A stretch of DNA of 64,000 bases from an uncultured Microbacterium sp. (GTDB lineage: Bacteria > Actinomycetota > Actinomycetes > Actinomycetales > Microbacteriaceae), in assembly GCF_947488465.1 (NCBI RefSeq), contig NZ_CANKZA010000006.1, positions 62,001 to 126,000 of the forward strand. Direction: 5' to 3'. Both the position numbers and the translations under genes were made by a program. A model generated the notes under the pieces. That model had not been told where the DNA came from and made no database searches. It saw only the letters and a program-made list of their open reading frames with translations. Shown in pieces: positions 18,575 to 28,398 of the stretch; position 1 is the first letter of the stretch, and each line of letters begins with the position of its first letter.

Positions 18575-18988
18575 ATGGCGCTCACGCTCAATCCGTACAT
18601 CAACCTCCGCGGCGACGCGCGCGCAGCGCTGGAGTTCTACCAGTCCGTTCTCGGCGGCGAACTGGACATCAGCGAGTTCGCGAGCTTCCCCGAGATGGCC
18701 GGTCCGGGCGAAGGACATCTGGTCATGCACGGTCAGCTGACGACCACCGACGGTCTCGTGCTGATGATCGCCGACGTCCCGAGCGCCATGCCCTACGCGC
18801 CGCCGGCCGGCATCAGCGTGTCGATCAGCGGCGATGAGGCCGACCGCCTGCAGGGAATCTGGGATGCCCTCAGCACGGGCGGCACCGTGACCGCTCCGTA
18901 TGAGACCCCGCCGTGGGGCGGCACCTTCGGGATGGTCCAGGATCGCTTCGGAATCGACTGGATGGTGATGTTCAACGCGGCCGAGTGA
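18575..18988 (+). CDS. VOC-family (PhnB/glyoxalase-like) protein
   Basis: The 137-residue protein opens with the typical PYINLRGDARAALEFYQSVLGG start of PhnB-like vicinal-oxygen-chelate proteins and ends with a DRFGIDWMV strand. These proteins form metal-binding or metal-free beta-alpha-beta-beta-beta folds with varied roles, so no specific substrate can be assigned. A GGAAGGA ribosome-binding site precedes ATG 18575. Confidence 0.8.
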   Translation: MALTLNPYINLRGDARAALEFYQSVLGGELDISEFASFPEMAGPGEGHLVMHGQLTTTDGLVLMIADVPSAMPYAPPAGISVSISGDEADRLQGIWDALSTGGTVTAPYETPPWGGTFGMVQDRFGIDWMVMFNAAE

Positions 18989-19007
18989 GGAGCCTGAGGC
19001 TGGCGGA

Positions 19008-19226
19008 ATGGCGCAAAACGGTTGGCCCAAGGGTCGCATCGGATGGATCGTCGGGACCGTCGTCCTGCTGGGCGCCGGAGTCCTGGTCGGATTGATCCTG
19101 GAGAACGTGTGGCTGGGTCTCACGATCGCCGTGATCGTCTCGATCGGATGGCTGATCGCCTACGAGTCCTGGCGCGGACGTACCCCGAACGACGACGACC
19201 CGTGGGACGACGGCGCGCAGATCTGA
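19008..19226 (+). CDS. small two-helix membrane protein
   Basis: The 72-residue protein has two adjacent hydrophobic segments (about residues 12-31 and 34-51) and an acidic C-terminal tail ending DDDPWDDG. Function unknown. It starts 19 bp after the VOC gene and may share its transcript. Confidence 0.6.
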   Translation: MAQNGWPKGRIGWIVGTVVLLGAGVLVGLILENVWLGLTIAVIVSIGWLIAYESWRGRTPNDDDPWDDGAQI

Positions 19227-19247
19227 CGCGCACCGCCGCCGGATCCT

Positions 19248-19421
19248 CTACGCCGGTGCGTCTTCGTCTTCTTCAGGGTTGAAGTTCGACGCCTCATCCG
19301 TGTGCCCCGCCGCGACGCCGTCCGCGTCGGGCGGGATGGTGCCGTCCTGTCCGAGACCGCCCGGCTTCTCGGTCGCTTCGGTGTCGTCGCTGTCGATCGC
19401 GGCGTTGTCGTCGTGCGTCAT
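19248..19421 (-). CDS. small acidic protein of unknown function
   Basis: A 57-residue Asp/Glu-rich, probably disordered protein. The ATG at 19421 is preceded by GGAGGAGGCC, a very strong ribosome-binding site; the longer frame to 19532 lacks one. Similar in style to the gene at 15753. Nothing indicates a function. Confidence 0.55.
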   Translation of the reverse strand: MTHDDNAAIDSDDTEATEKPGGLGQDGTIPPDADGVAAGHTDEASNFNPEEDEDAPA

Positions 19422-19625
19422 GATGGCCTCCTCCGCGCGACCGTCGTGGTCGCCTGTGGCGAACCTACGGTGCGCCCCGCGGGCGGTCGAGGGGATTGAC
19501 CTTCGCGACGTCACGACGTAAGGCGGGCACATCTCTTCGTGCGTATCCGGGTCGCCGTTCGCTGCGACGGGGAGCCTCGCCGACCTCGGCTTCGTTCTCG
19601 TGGTTGCCGCGCTGTCCAGCAGTCC

Positions 19626-20441
19626 TCAGTCGAGGCCGAGGAGGTCTTCGATCGCCGTGATGACACCGGCATCCGCGTTCGACGGGGCGCGGTAGCGGGC
19701 GACGGCGACGACGTCGGGATGCGCGTCGGCCATCGCGTACGACCAGTCCGCCGCCTGGAGGAGCTGAAGATCGTTGAGGTAATCGCCGAAGGCGGCCGTC
19801 TGAGCCGAGGTCACCCCGAGTGCCTGCTGAAGACGGCGGAGAGCGACACCCTTGTCGACCGTGGTGTTCATGATGTCGACCCAGTGCGCGCCCGACACGA
19901 CCACCTGGTGCGAGTCCCGAAAGTCTGCGAAGGCTGGTGCCGTGTGCGCCTCGCCACCGTCGAAGTCGAAGATCGCGAGCTTGAGTACCTGATCGTCCAC
20001 GGCGAGCAGGTCGCTCGTCTGCTCGAGCTTCGCGTAGTACTTCTCGACCTCCGCGACGAACTCCGCGTCGGGGTTCTCGATGTAGGCCGAGCGTTTACCG
20101 CACACGACCAGGCCCGCGCGGAGCGTCCCGGCCGACACGAGATCTCTCACCCGGGCGATGACGGAGGCGACGACGAGAGGGTCCACGGCATCCGAACTCA
20201 CCTCGACCTCACCGCGAACGACATACGCCCCGTTCTCGGCGATGTAGTCGAGGTCTGCGTCGACTGCTGTGAACATCGCCTGGAGGGTCGCCAGTTGCCG
20301 CCCACTTGCCGGCGCGAAGGCGATCCCCCGCTCGTGCAGACGCTCGAGCAGCGGCCACAGAGCATCCGGAATCGACCCGTCCGGTCGGAGCAGCGTGCCG
20401 TCCATGTCGACGGCGATCAGGCGGATGTCGGGAGCAGTCAC
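19626..20441 (-). CDS. HAD-superfamily phosphatase, Cof type
   Basis: This 271-residue protein is a Cof-type sugar- or nucleotide-phosphate phosphatase. Motif I is VDMDGTLL, motif II falls at ASGR, the motif III lysine is in VDKGVAL and motif IV is FGDYLNDLQLL; a C2-type cap fills the middle. The start is one of two adjacent GTG codons (20444 or 20441) behind AGGAGG. The large in-frame extension to 20651 runs into the palindrome and the divergent kinase gene and is not used. Confidence 0.85.
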   Translation of the reverse strand: MTAPDIRLIAVDMDGTLLRPDGSIPDALWPLLERLHERGIAFAPASGRQLATLQAMFTAVDADLDYIAENGAYVVRGEVEVSSDAVDPLVVASVIARVRDLVSAGTLRAGLVVCGKRSAYIENPDAEFVAEVEKYYAKLEQTSDLLAVDDQVLKLAIFDFDGGEAHTAPAFADFRDSHQVVVSGAHWVDIMNTTVDKGVALRRLQQALGVTSAQTAAFGDYLNDLQLLQAADWSYAMADAHPDVVAVARYRAPSNADAGVITAIEDLLGLD

Positions 20442-20463
20442 CACTCCATCCTCCTGCACCGGT

Positions 20464-20485
20464 CGGTTCGGGATATCCCGAACCG
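20464..20485. promoter_or_regulatory. 22-bp perfect palindrome, candidate operator
   Basis: A gapless palindrome whose central 20 bases are GGTTCGGGATATCCCGAACC; the flanking C and G extend it to 22. It lies about 55 bp upstream of the histidine kinase start and just upstream of the divergent HAD gene. LuxR-type response regulators bind dyad sites of this size, so autoregulation by the operon's own regulator is a reasonable inference. Confidence 0.6.
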
Positions 20486-20539
20486 AACCTTCCGGCTGCC
20501 TCTGGCGCCGCGCGCGGCCGCCGCCTCTAGCGTGGAGCC

Positions 20540-21814
20540 ATGACCACCGTCCCCCTCGTTTCCGCGCCACCCGCGAGCCGTCCACGAGCGGGCGTCGCCA
20601 CCCTCCTCGGGGCGATCGCCCAGCTCGCCGCCGTCGGCCTCGTCGGATCACTCCTCTTCGCCGCGCTCGCGTCCTTGCTGAGCATCGGTATCAGCCTGCT
20701 GCTCGTGCTCGGCATCGGACTCCTGTTCCTCATCGGCTTCGTGTACCTGCTCTGGGCAACGGCCTGGGCCGAAACCGAGCGGGTCGAAGGCCTGTACGGC
20801 TACGGCGTGCCCGCCCTGCGGGCCCGCCGCAGCGGACGCCCCGGGTTCGGCGGATGGATGCGGACCCTCTGGCAGCAGTTCACCGACGGCCCGATGTGGC
20901 GCGGCGTCGCCAGTGCCGCCATCGCCACCGTGCTCGGGCTCATCGTGCTCCCGACGCTCACCGGACTGATCGCCGCGATCGGACTGGCGTTCGCCCCGCT
21001 GTCCGCTCAGGCGGTGACGCGGATCGCCGGCACCGGGATCGAGGTGGCCTCCGGGTGGGCCGTCGCGCTCGGGATCCTCGGGGTCGTCGTGGCGCTGGCC
21101 GTCCTCCTCGGTATCGCGCTGCTGCACGGTGTGCTGACGCGTGCGATCCTCGTGCCATCTCGCGAAGCGCAGCTCGCCGCACAGGTGCAGACCGCCGGCG
21201 CGCAGCGCGCCGGGGCCGTCCGCGCCAGCGAGGTCGAGCGGACCCGCATCGAGCGCGACCTCCACGATGGGGTCCAGCCGCGCCTCGTGGCCCTCGGCAT
21301 GACCCTCGGCCTCGCGCAGCAGAAGATCGACACCGACCCCGACGCCGCCAAGGCACTGATCGACGAAGCACACACCTCGACGAAGGCCGCGATCACCGAG
21401 TTGCGACAACTGGCCCGCGGCATCCACGCGTCTGTCCTGGACGATCGGGGACTGGATGCCGCGCTCAGCGCGCTGGCTGCCCGCTCCCCCATCCCCGTGG
21501 TGTTGGACGTGCGGATCGACGGTCGGTGCAGCGCGACCGCGGAGGCGGCGGTCTATTTCGCCGTCGCCGAGTCGCTGACGAACGCGGCCAAGCACTCGCG
21601 CGGGTCGGCGGCCCGCGTGATCGTGCGCCGTCGCGACGACGGCAGCCTCTGGGCACGCGTGGAAGACAACGGTATCGGCGGCGCACGGGTACTTGCCGGC
21701 GGTGGCCTGGACGGCATCACGAATCGCGTCCTGGCCGCCGGTGGGACCGCGCGCCTGGAAAGCCCGGCCGGCGGCCCGACCGCTCTGGAGGTGAGCGTCC
21801 CGTGCGCATCCTGA
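20540..21814 (+). CDS. two-component sensor histidine kinase, NarL/LiaS-type with sensor domain
   Basis: This 424-residue membrane kinase has two pairs of hydrophobic segments (about residues 25-70 and 120-205) with the loop typical of the PF13796-type sensor domain between them. The dimerisation box RTRIERDLHDGVQPRL contains the phosphorylated His, and the ATPase domain shows ESLTNAAKH and EDNGIGG. It passes phosphate to the regulator encoded next, whose GTG start lies 13 bp inside this gene. With the DUF4097 gene it forms a three-gene operon behind the 22-bp palindrome. Confidence 0.9.
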   Translation: MTTVPLVSAPPASRPRAGVATLLGAIAQLAAVGLVGSLLFAALASLLSIGISLLLVLGIGLLFLIGFVYLLWATAWAETERVEGLYGYGVPALRARRSGRPGFGGWMRTLWQQFTDGPMWRGVASAAIATVLGLIVLPTLTGLIAAIGLAFAPLSAQAVTRIAGTGIEVASGWAVALGILGVVVALAVLLGIALLHGVLTRAILVPSREAQLAAQVQTAGAQRAGAVRASEVERTRIERDLHDGVQPRLVALGMTLGLAQQKIDTDPDAAKALIDEAHTSTKAAITELRQLARGIHASVLDDRGLDAALSALAARSPIPVVLDVRIDGRCSATAEAAVYFAVAESLTNAAKHSRGSAARVIVRRRDDGSLWARVEDNGIGGARVLAGGGLDGITNRVLAAGGTARLESPAGGPTALEVSVPCAS

Positions 21815-22491
21815 TCTGTGAGGATTCCGCGCTGCTGCGCGAAGGCCTCGTCCGCGTGCTCGCCGATGCCGGCCACGACGTCGTCGCGGCACTCCCCGAT
21901 GCGACGGATCTCCCCGCCACGGTCGCGCAGACGACGCCCGACCTGTGCCTGCTCGATGTGCGACTTCCGCCCACGTTCACCGATGAAGGCATCCGTGCCG
22001 TGCTCGCACTCCGCGCGGCGAACCCGTCACTGCCCGTCCTCGTGCTCAGTCAATACGTCGAAGAACGGTACGCCAGTGAGCTCATCACCGGGCAGGCGGC
22101 GGCGTTCGGCTACCTGCTGAAGGATCGGGTCGCCGACGTCCGCGACTTCCTCGGCTCGATCGAGCGGATCGCGGCCGGCGCAACGGTGCTCGACCCCGAA
22201 GTCGTCGCGCAGCTGCTCACCCGACGCTCCCGCGACGAGCGGATGAGCCGGCTCACCGAGCGCGAGCGCTCGGTGCTGGCGCTGATCGCCGAGGGCAAGA
22301 GCAATCAGGCGATCGCCCAGGCCCTCTTCGTCAGCGAAGCGAGCGTGGAGAAGTACATCACCTCGCTCTTCCAGAAGCTCGACCTGGAGCAGGACGAACA
22401 CGGTAACAGACGCGTCCTCGCGGCGCTGGTCCACCTCGAACACGGCGGTGCCGGGACCGGCACCGCTCCCCAGAACGGAGCATCACGATGA
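21802..22491 (+). CDS. LuxR-family response regulator
   Basis: The 229-residue protein has a receiver domain with the acceptor Asp in CLLDVRLPP, and a C-terminal LuxR helix-turn-helix (LTERERSVLALIAEGKSN, then EASVEKYITSLFQKL). GTG 21802 is chosen because MRILICEDS is the universal receiver start. It overlaps the kinase by 13 bp and the DUF4097 gene by 4 bp, so translation is coupled. It probably controls its own operon and cell-envelope genes; the latter is inference. Confidence 0.9.
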   Translation: MRILICEDSALLREGLVRVLADAGHDVVAALPDATDLPATVAQTTPDLCLLDVRLPPTFTDEGIRAVLALRAANPSLPVLVLSQYVEERYASELITGQAAAFGYLLKDRVADVRDFLGSIERIAAGATVLDPEVVAQLLTRRSRDERMSRLTERERSVLALIAEGKSNQAIAQALFVSEASVEKYITSLFQKLDLEQDEHGNRRVLAALVHLEHGGAGTGTAPQNGASR

Positions 22492-23321
22492 CCCTCACCG
22501 CACCCCCGCAGCCCCCTGCCCTGCCGCCGACCCCGCCGCGTCCGCCGCGCCGCACTTCGGCTCGCGTCATCTCGATCCTCGCGATCACGCTGGGGGCCGC
22601 GCTGATCATCGGGACACTGCTCACCGGCATCTTCTCAGCCGTGCGTGCGGCGACCCTCCGCACCGAGACATTCACGGCGGATGCCGCCGGCATCTCCGAA
22701 CTCGAGATCGACATCAACGCCGCCAACCTGATGATCGAATACGGCGACGAGGCGAGCCTCACCGTCGACGGGGCGGCGGGAGACTGGCGCTTCGAGCGCG
22801 ATGACGATGCCCTCCGCGTGACCAACCAACGATCGTGGTGGGTCGGGTGGCGCTGGGGATCCAGCGACGAGGCGGTCCTCACCCTGCCGCGCTCACTGGA
22901 ACGCGTTGTGCTCGATGCCGACCTCGCCGTGAACGGCGGTGCTCTGACGGCCGATGGACGCTTCGGCGACCTCGATGTGGACCTCTCGGCCGGTTCGCTC
23001 GATGTCTCCGGCTCCGCGCAAGAGGTCACCGTCGACGGATCTGCCGGACGCCTCACGCTCGACCTCGCCGATGTCGACTCGGCCGACCTCACCCTCAGCG
23101 CAGGTGCGCTCACGGGCGCCTTCACCGGCTCCACCCCGCAGAGCGTGACGGCGGATGTCAGCGCCGGACGCGTCGAGCTCGCCCTGCCGGATGACGCATA
23201 CGCGGTGGACTCGGATGTGTCGGCCGGTCAGTTCCGACACACGCTCACGGTCGACCCGGCATCCACACATCGGATCAGCGTGCAGGTCTCGGCCGGCGCC
23301 GTGATCCTGAGCGCGGACTGA
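22488..23321 (+). CDS. DUF4097 beta-strand-repeat membrane protein
   Basis: The 277-residue protein has a Pro-rich start, one transmembrane helix (about residues 25-47) and an extracytoplasmic domain of repeated short strands. [16 protein letters not shown] and successive [14 protein letters not shown] units are typical of DUF4097/DUF4098 adhesin-like proteins. Such proteins often sit beside envelope-stress two-component systems. Its ATG overlaps the regulator stop (ATGA). Confidence 0.85.
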   Translation: MTLTAPPQPPALPPTPPRPPRRTSARVISILAITLGAALIIGTLLTGIFSAVRAATLRTETFTADAAGISELEIDINAANLMIEYGDEASLTVDGAAGDWRFERDDDALRVTNQRSWWVGWRWGSSDEAVLTLPRSLERVVLDADLAVNGGALTADGRFGDLDVDLSAGSLDVSGSAQEVTVDGSAGRLTLDLADVDSADLTLSAGALTGAFTGSTPQSVTADVSAGRVELALPDDAYAVDSDVSAGQFRHTLTVDPASTHRISVQVSAGAVILSAD

Positions 23322-23406
23322 CACGGCTCGAGACGGGGTGGTCACCGGACGACATACGCGGCGCACGCGCCTGCACCGCCGCACCATCGGCGCTAGCGTT
23401 GACCCC

Positions 23407-25086
23407 GTGACCACCCCCATCGATGCCACCGCCACGCCCGCCTGGGCAGACCTCGCCGCTCGCGCTGACGGCTTCGCGCCCGACCTTCGCCGCTGGTTCG
23501 CGGACGACCCGAGCCGCGCCGCGCGACTGACGTTCGACCTGGCCGACCTTCGGATCGACCTGTCGAAGAACCTGGTGGATGCCGGCATCCTCGACTCGCT
23601 GCTCGCTCTGGCACAGCAGGTCGATCTCACCGGCCACCGCGACGCGATGTTCCGCGGCGACCACATCAACACTTCCGAAGACCGCGCCGTACTGCACACC
23701 GCGCTCCGCCGGCCGGTAGGTGCGCAGCCGGCACTCGTCGTCGACGGGCAAGACATCGATACCGACGTCCAGGATGTGCTCACCGCAATGACCGCCTTCG
23801 CCGATCGCGTGCGGCGCGGCGACTGGGTCGGCATCACCGGCAAGAAGGTCACGCACGTCGTCAACATCGGGATCGGCGGCTCCGACCTCGGCCCCGCGAT
23901 GATCTCCGCGGCCCTCGAGCCCTTCGCCACGGCCGGCATCCAGGCCCGGTTCGTCTCGAACATCGACCCGTTCGACCTCGCGCACAAGACCAAGGACCTC
24001 GATCCGGAGACCACCCTGTTCGTCGTCGCCTCCAAGACGTTCACGACACTCGAGACGCTGACCAATGCCCGGCTCGCCCGCGCCTGGCTGTGGGCGGGTC
24101 TGGCCGCGTCCGGCGCGATCGACGGCTCCGACGCGCAGAAGACCGATGCCGTCGCCCATCATTTCGTCGCCGTCTCGACGGCACTCGAGCGGGTCGCCGC
24201 GTTCGGCATCGATCCGACGAATGCGTTCGGCTTCTGGGACTGGGTCGGCGGTCGTTACTCGGTCGGCTCCGCGATCGGACTCTCGCTCATGATCGAGTTG
24301 GGACCGGACGCCTTCCGCGAGTTGCTCGCCGGCTTCCATGCCGTCGACGAGCACTTCGTGCACGAGCCGCTCGAGCGCAACGTCCCGGTACTCATGGGGA
24401 TGCTCAACGTCTGGTACACGAACTTCCTCGGCGCGCAGTCGCACGCCGTCCTCCCGTACGCGCAGCAGCTCAGCCGCTTCGCCGCGTACCTGCAGCAGTT
24501 GACGATGGAATCCAACGGCAAGAGCGTCCGCTGGGATGGATCGCCGGTCACGAGTGACACGGGCGAGATCTTCTGGGGCGAGCCGGGGACCAACGGGCAG
24601 CACGCGTTCTATCAGCTCATCCACCAGGGAACACGGCTCATCCCGGCCGACTTCATCGGATTCGTCAATCCGGCCTATCCTCTCGAAGACGATGGGCGCG
24701 ACGTGCATGGGCTGTTCCTGGCGAACTTCCTCGCCCAGACCAAGGCGCTCGCCTTCGGCAAGACCGCGGCCGAGGTCGAGGCGGAAGGCACGACCGGCGC
24801 GCTCGTCGCGGCCCGGACCTTCCCCGGCAACCGGCCGACGACATCGATCTTCGCGCCCGCGCTCACGCCGAAGGTGCTCGGCGAGCTCATCGCACTCTAC
24901 GAACAGATCACCTTCACGCAGGGCGTCGTGTGGGGCATCAATTCGTTCGACCAGTGGGGTGTGGAACTCGGTAAGCAGCTCGCGCTGCAGATCGCACCCG
25001 CAGTCGAGGGCGACGCGGCGGCGACGGCCGCCCAAGACGCCTCGACGCAGGCGCTCCTGGCCTACTACCGCGAGCACCGCGCGTAG
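23407..25086 (+). CDS. pgi: glucose-6-phosphate isomerase
   Basis: The enzyme (559 aa) interconverts glucose 6-phosphate and fructose 6-phosphate in glycolysis. Sugar-phosphate-binding motifs [13 protein letters not shown] and [12 protein letters not shown], the active-site [12 protein letters not shown] region and the C-terminal signature [14 protein letters not shown] are all present, so it looks complete. GTG 23407 begins VTTPIDATA; the frame is open to 23338, but that part is basic and not family-like. It stands alone. Confidence 0.95.
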   Translation: MTTPIDATATPAWADLAARADGFAPDLRRWFADDPSRAARLTFDLADLRIDLSKNLVDAGILDSLLALAQQVDLTGHRDAMFRGDHINTSEDRAVLHTALRRPVGAQPALVVDGQDIDTDVQDVLTAMTAFADRVRRGDWVGITGKKVTHVVNIGIGGSDLGPAMISAALEPFATAGIQARFVSNIDPFDLAHKTKDLDPETTLFVVASKTFTTLETLTNARLARAWLWAGLAASGAIDGSDAQKTDAVAHHFVAVSTALERVAAFGIDPTNAFGFWDWVGGRYSVGSAIGLSLMIELGPDAFRELLAGFHAVDEHFVHEPLERNVPVLMGMLNVWYTNFLGAQSHAVLPYAQQLSRFAAYLQQLTMESNGKSVRWDGSPVTSDTGEIFWGEPGTNGQHAFYQLIHQGTRLIPADFIGFVNPAYPLEDDGRDVHGLFLANFLAQTKALAFGKTAAEVEAEGTTGALVAARTFPGNRPTTSIFAPALTPKVLGELIALYEQITFTQGVVWGINSFDQWGVELGKQLALQIAPAVEGDAAATAAQDASTQALLAYYREHRA

Positions 25087-25101
25087 TCTCCCTCGCCCAG
25101 C

Positions 25102-25193
25102 GCCTGCTGCCTGCTGCCTGCTGCCTGCGAGACGGGACATCGGCGATGAGACGGGATGCGAAGCGTCGCGTCTCATCAAGAATGTGCCGTCTC
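25102..25193. repeat. 7-bp tandem repeat followed by nested inverted repeats
   Basis: GCCTGCT is repeated about 3.7 times (25102-25127). Next comes a two-tier hairpin: outer arms GAGACGGGACAT (25129-25140) and ATGTGCCGTCTC (25182-25193), 11 of 12 paired, and inner perfect arms GATGAGACG (25145-25153) and CGTCTCATC (25169-25177). It may terminate pgi or be an intergenic mobile repeat. The remaining bases to 25303 hold no supported gene. Confidence 0.6.
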
Positions 25194-25303
25194 ACCGCGA
25201 GCGGATCGAGACCGTGGCACGCGAGGTGACCGGTCCAGATGGCGCCCCCGCCAGCCTTGACGACGGCGTGCTGCTCCTCCGGCGACGCTGATTGCCGCTC
25301 GGC

Positions 25304-25936
25304 TCAGCGCGCGGCGTCAGCCGCAGCCGCCGCGCGCGTGAGCCATGCCGGCGTCGCACCGTAGCGCTGCGTCGGGATCAGGCGCCCGGCGGCACAGTCC
25401 TCGACGAGCGACACGAGCCGCGCGGCACGCGTCTGCTCGCGCTTCGCGCTCTGAACCCACATCACCGCGACGCGCCGGTAGCTGGGGATGGCGGCATCCC
25501 AGAACGCCTGCGCGGCCGGGTCGGCGGCGATCGCTGCGGCCTCGGCGGGCGAAAGCTCTGCCTGGGCGTAGGAGTACCCCGGCACCGACGGATCACGGTG
25601 CGCGTATGCGGCCAGCCCCGCCGGCCGCATGAGGCCCTCGGCCGTCAGCCGTTCGATGTGTGCAATGTTGACCGCGCTCCAGACCGATCGCGGCTTGCGC
25701 GGAGTCCACCGCTGCCGGCGCGCGGTGTCGTCGATGCGGTGCGAGATGGAGTCGATCCATCCGAAACACAGCGCGACCGGAACGGCGTCTGCCCATGTCA
25801 GCCCGCGGTCGGGTTGTCCTTTGCGTCGCAGGCCCATCCACAGCTCGGTCGCCGTCTCGTGGTGCTCATCGAGCCACGCACGGAATTCCTCCGCATCGGC
25901 GAAGAACACCACGTCGATCTCGCCTGCCTCGGCCAT
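25304..25936 (-). CDS. YdeI/OmpD-associated family protein
   Basis: The 210-residue protein matches the YdeI family by its FADAEEFRAWLDEHH start, the central VALCFGWIDSISHRID and the PRKPRSVWSAVN segment. Family members are cytosolic proteins of uncertain role; some are linked to peptide or stress tolerance. ATG 25936 (MAEAGEIDVVFF) is preferred over an upstream in-frame codon at 25969, which falls next to the terminator. Confidence 0.8.
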   Translation of the reverse strand: MAEAGEIDVVFFADAEEFRAWLDEHHETATELWMGLRRKGQPDRGLTWADAVPVALCFGWIDSISHRIDDTARRQRWTPRKPRSVWSAVNIAHIERLTAEGLMRPAGLAAYAHRDPSVPGYSYAQAELSPAEAAAIAADPAAQAFWDAAIPSYRRVAVMWVQSAKREQTRAARLVSLVEDCAAGRLIPTQRYGATPAWLTRAAAAADAAR

Positions 25937-25969
25937 GCCCGCGACGCTATCACCGCGCCCCGACAGCAC

Positions 25970-26001
25970 TCATCCCCCGTGCGAGAGCGCACGGGGGATG
26001 A
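25970..26001. terminator. hairpin terminator downstream of the PTS gene
   Basis: TCATCCCCCGTGCG and CGCACGGGGGATGA form a perfect 14-bp stem with an AGAG loop, 15 bp after the PTS permease stop. It is the strongest hairpin in this part of the window. Confidence 0.85.
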
Positions 26002-26015
26002 GCGACGAATACGCG

Positions 26016-28109
26016 TCAGGCCTTCTTCTGAATATCCAGCAGCGGCGTGCCGTGCGAGGTGGGACCGAGCGCCACCGGATCGACCGTCTCGAACTGGTCG
26101 GCGTTGAGGACGATCACCGGGGTGATGAGCGGGTAGCCCGCTTTCTCGATGACCGTGCGGTCGAACGTCACGAGCGGCGTTCCGACCTCGATCCGATCGC
26201 CGTTCTTGACCTTGACGTCGAAGCCTTCCCCCTTGAGGTTGACGGTGTCGATGCCCACGTGAATCAGCACCTCCGCGCCGTTGTCGAGCTGCAGACCGAA
26301 CGCGTGACCGGTCGGCTGCGCGGCCACGACGACGCCCGCGCCCGGCGCGTAAACGGTGTCACCGGTCGGCTCGATCGCGACCCCCGGACCCATGACGCCC
26401 CCACCGAAGACGGGGTCGGGAACCTCGGACAGCGCGACCGCCGTGCCATCCAGCGGAGACGCCACCTGCACCAGGGCGCCCACGCCGGCTTCAGCCTCGG
26501 CGACCGCGGTCGCCGTGGCCGTTCCGGTGCCGGATGCGGCGGCGGCTGCCGCGCTCGCGGCGATCAGTCCGCTGGCCGACTCGTGGGCGGGGCGGTTTTC
26601 GATCTCCTCGACCGTGACACCGGCCGCGGCGACGGCTGCGGCATCCGCGGGGTTCTTGTACCCCGAGATGACGACAAGAAACATCGAGACGAAGAACGCA
26701 CCGAGGATCGCGATCGCGTACAGCCCGATCGGGTCGAACGCCGGGATCGTCAGCAACGAGGTGAAGACGAACGCGTTGGTCGTGATGCCGTTCGGGAGCC
26801 CCAGGATGAGGCTACCGATGCCGATGATGAGACCACCCGTGAGGCAGCCCACGAGCATGCGTGGGTAGATGCGCTTGAACCGCAGATGGATGCCGTAGAG
26901 CGAGGGCTCCGAGATTCCACCGAGCAACCCCGCCGCCAGCGCACCGGTCGCGGTCTGCTTCATCTCCTTGTCCTTCTCACGCCATGCCAGCAGCAAGACA
27001 CCGGCGGTCGCGCCGAAGCAGGCGAAGTTCCAGGCACCCATGGGCCCCTGGATGTAGTCGTAGCCGAGGGTCTGGATGTTCAGCAGCATGACCGCGTTGA
27101 TCGGCCAGTGAAGGCCCAGCGGCACCATGAACGGGTACGCCAGGGGAATCACGATCGCGAAGATGAAGGGCGAGAACGTGTTGATCGCACTGAGGGCGCC
27201 CGACAGCGCCGCACCGGCGTACACGCCGATCGGTCCGATGAGGAATGCGGTGAGCGGGATCATGATGAGCATCGCGAGGAACGGCACGAAGATCAGCTGC
27301 ACGTTCTCGGGGATGATCTTCCGCAGCCCCTTGTAGACGAGACCGAGCACCGCGGCCATCAACAGCGGCGGGAAGACCTGCGAGCTGTAGTCGAAGAGCG
27401 TGAGCGGGACACCGAAGATCGGGATCGTCGTGATCTCCGACCCGAGGAACGAGCCCGGGCTGGCCGCGTCGTTGGAACCGAGGGCCGTGAACCCCGGAAG
27501 CATGAGCACCGCCATGATCGCGAAGCCCACCCACGGGTCGGCGCCGATCTTCTGCGACGCGTTGTAGGCGACCATGAGCGGCAAGAAGACGAAGACGCAC
27601 TGCCACATCAGGTTGACGAACTGCCAAGACGGCTCGAGGGTCACGCCCGGCGAGTTCCATGCCGGGATCACTCCCAGCGTCGCCATCAGCGCCATGAACG
27701 TGATGAACAGCGAGGCTCCCAGCAGTGCCCCGAGAATCGGCCGGAACGAGTCGGAGAGGTACTCGAACAGGCTGTCGAGCCACGCGACCTTTCCGCGCGG
27801 ACCCTTCGCCCGCTCGCGCGCTTTGATGTCGGCCGCAGAGTCGCCACCACCGCCCCCGCCGGCCATCACCGGAAGAGCCATGATGTCGTTGTACGTGTTC
27901 TGCACGGCGCCGCCCATGACGACCTGGTAGCGGTCACCGGCTTGCGGGACGGCTCCCATCACGCCGGGAATCGCCTCCACTTTCGCTTTGTCGACGATCG
28001 AGCCGTCATTGAGCTGAAACCTCAGCCGCGTTGCGCAGTGAGTGAGGCTTGCGATATTGCCGGGGCCACCGATCGCGTCAACGATGTCGGCTGCGGAATT
28101 GGATGCCAT
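26016..28109 (-). CDS. PTS permease IIBCA, glucose/beta-glucoside (BglP-like) family
   Basis: This 697-residue protein imports and phosphorylates a sugar across the inner membrane, taking phosphate from HPr. Domain order is IIB (phosphorylated Cys25 in THCATRLRF), IIC (about ten hydrophobic segments, residues about 110-470, with the GGISEPSLYGI loop), then IIA after an Ala-rich linker (active His in VLIHVGIDT). The order B-C-A is that of BglP/ScrA-like permeases. The sugar could be a beta-glucoside, sucrose or trehalose; no glycosidase or antiterminator gene is adjacent to decide. AGGGAG precedes ATG 28109. Confidence 0.85.
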   Translation of the reverse strand: MASNSAADIVDAIGGPGNIASLTHCATRLRFQLNDGSIVDKAKVEAIPGVMGAVPQAGDRYQVVMGGAVQNTYNDIMALPVMAGGGGGGDSAADIKARERAKGPRGKVAWLDSLFEYLSDSFRPILGALLGASLFITFMALMATLGVIPAWNSPGVTLEPSWQFVNLMWQCVFVFLPLMVAYNASQKIGADPWVGFAIMAVLMLPGFTALGSNDAASPGSFLGSEITTIPIFGVPLTLFDYSSQVFPPLLMAAVLGLVYKGLRKIIPENVQLIFVPFLAMLIMIPLTAFLIGPIGVYAGAALSGALSAINTFSPFIFAIVIPLAYPFMVPLGLHWPINAVMLLNIQTLGYDYIQGPMGAWNFACFGATAGVLLLAWREKDKEMKQTATGALAAGLLGGISEPSLYGIHLRFKRIYPRMLVGCLTGGLIIGIGSLILGLPNGITTNAFVFTSLLTIPAFDPIGLYAIAILGAFFVSMFLVVISGYKNPADAAAVAAAGVTVEEIENRPAHESASGLIAASAAAAAASGTGTATATAVAEAEAGVGALVQVASPLDGTAVALSEVPDPVFGGGVMGPGVAIEPTGDTVYAPGAGVVVAAQPTGHAFGLQLDNGAEVLIHVGIDTVNLKGEGFDVKVKNGDRIEVGTPLVTFDRTVIEKAGYPLITPVIVLNADQFETVDPVALGPTSHGTPLLDIQKKA

Positions 28110-28398
28110 GGTCCTGTCTCCCTGGGAGTCGCCTGTATTCGTGACTCTACTCCGGCGCTCCCCCCGCGAGGTAGAGCCGGACCGTGACGATGCCCGGCAT
28201 CCCTTGTCACGACTGGCATCGGGCGGATGCCGGCGCCCCCCACCTCCGTTATCTCACCGTTACTTTCGACAGTGCCGTTCAGCGAAAGCCCAGGCTTCGC
28301 CCAGAAAGTGCCCGCAGACTCGGGGACTTGTGTCCCTCCCGAGGACATTTTCCGACGCGTGCGCGCCGGTTCCGACACATCGAAAGACTCCCCGTTAC

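Noticed and set aside
25102..25127. CRISPR-like direct repeats
   Set aside because: The repeat unit is 7 bp and directly tandem without spacers.
28110..28398. Riboswitch upstream of the secreted transglycosylase-like gene
   Set aside because: Such genes are often under a c-di-AMP riboswitch in actinobacteria, but the conserved core elements could not be found here.
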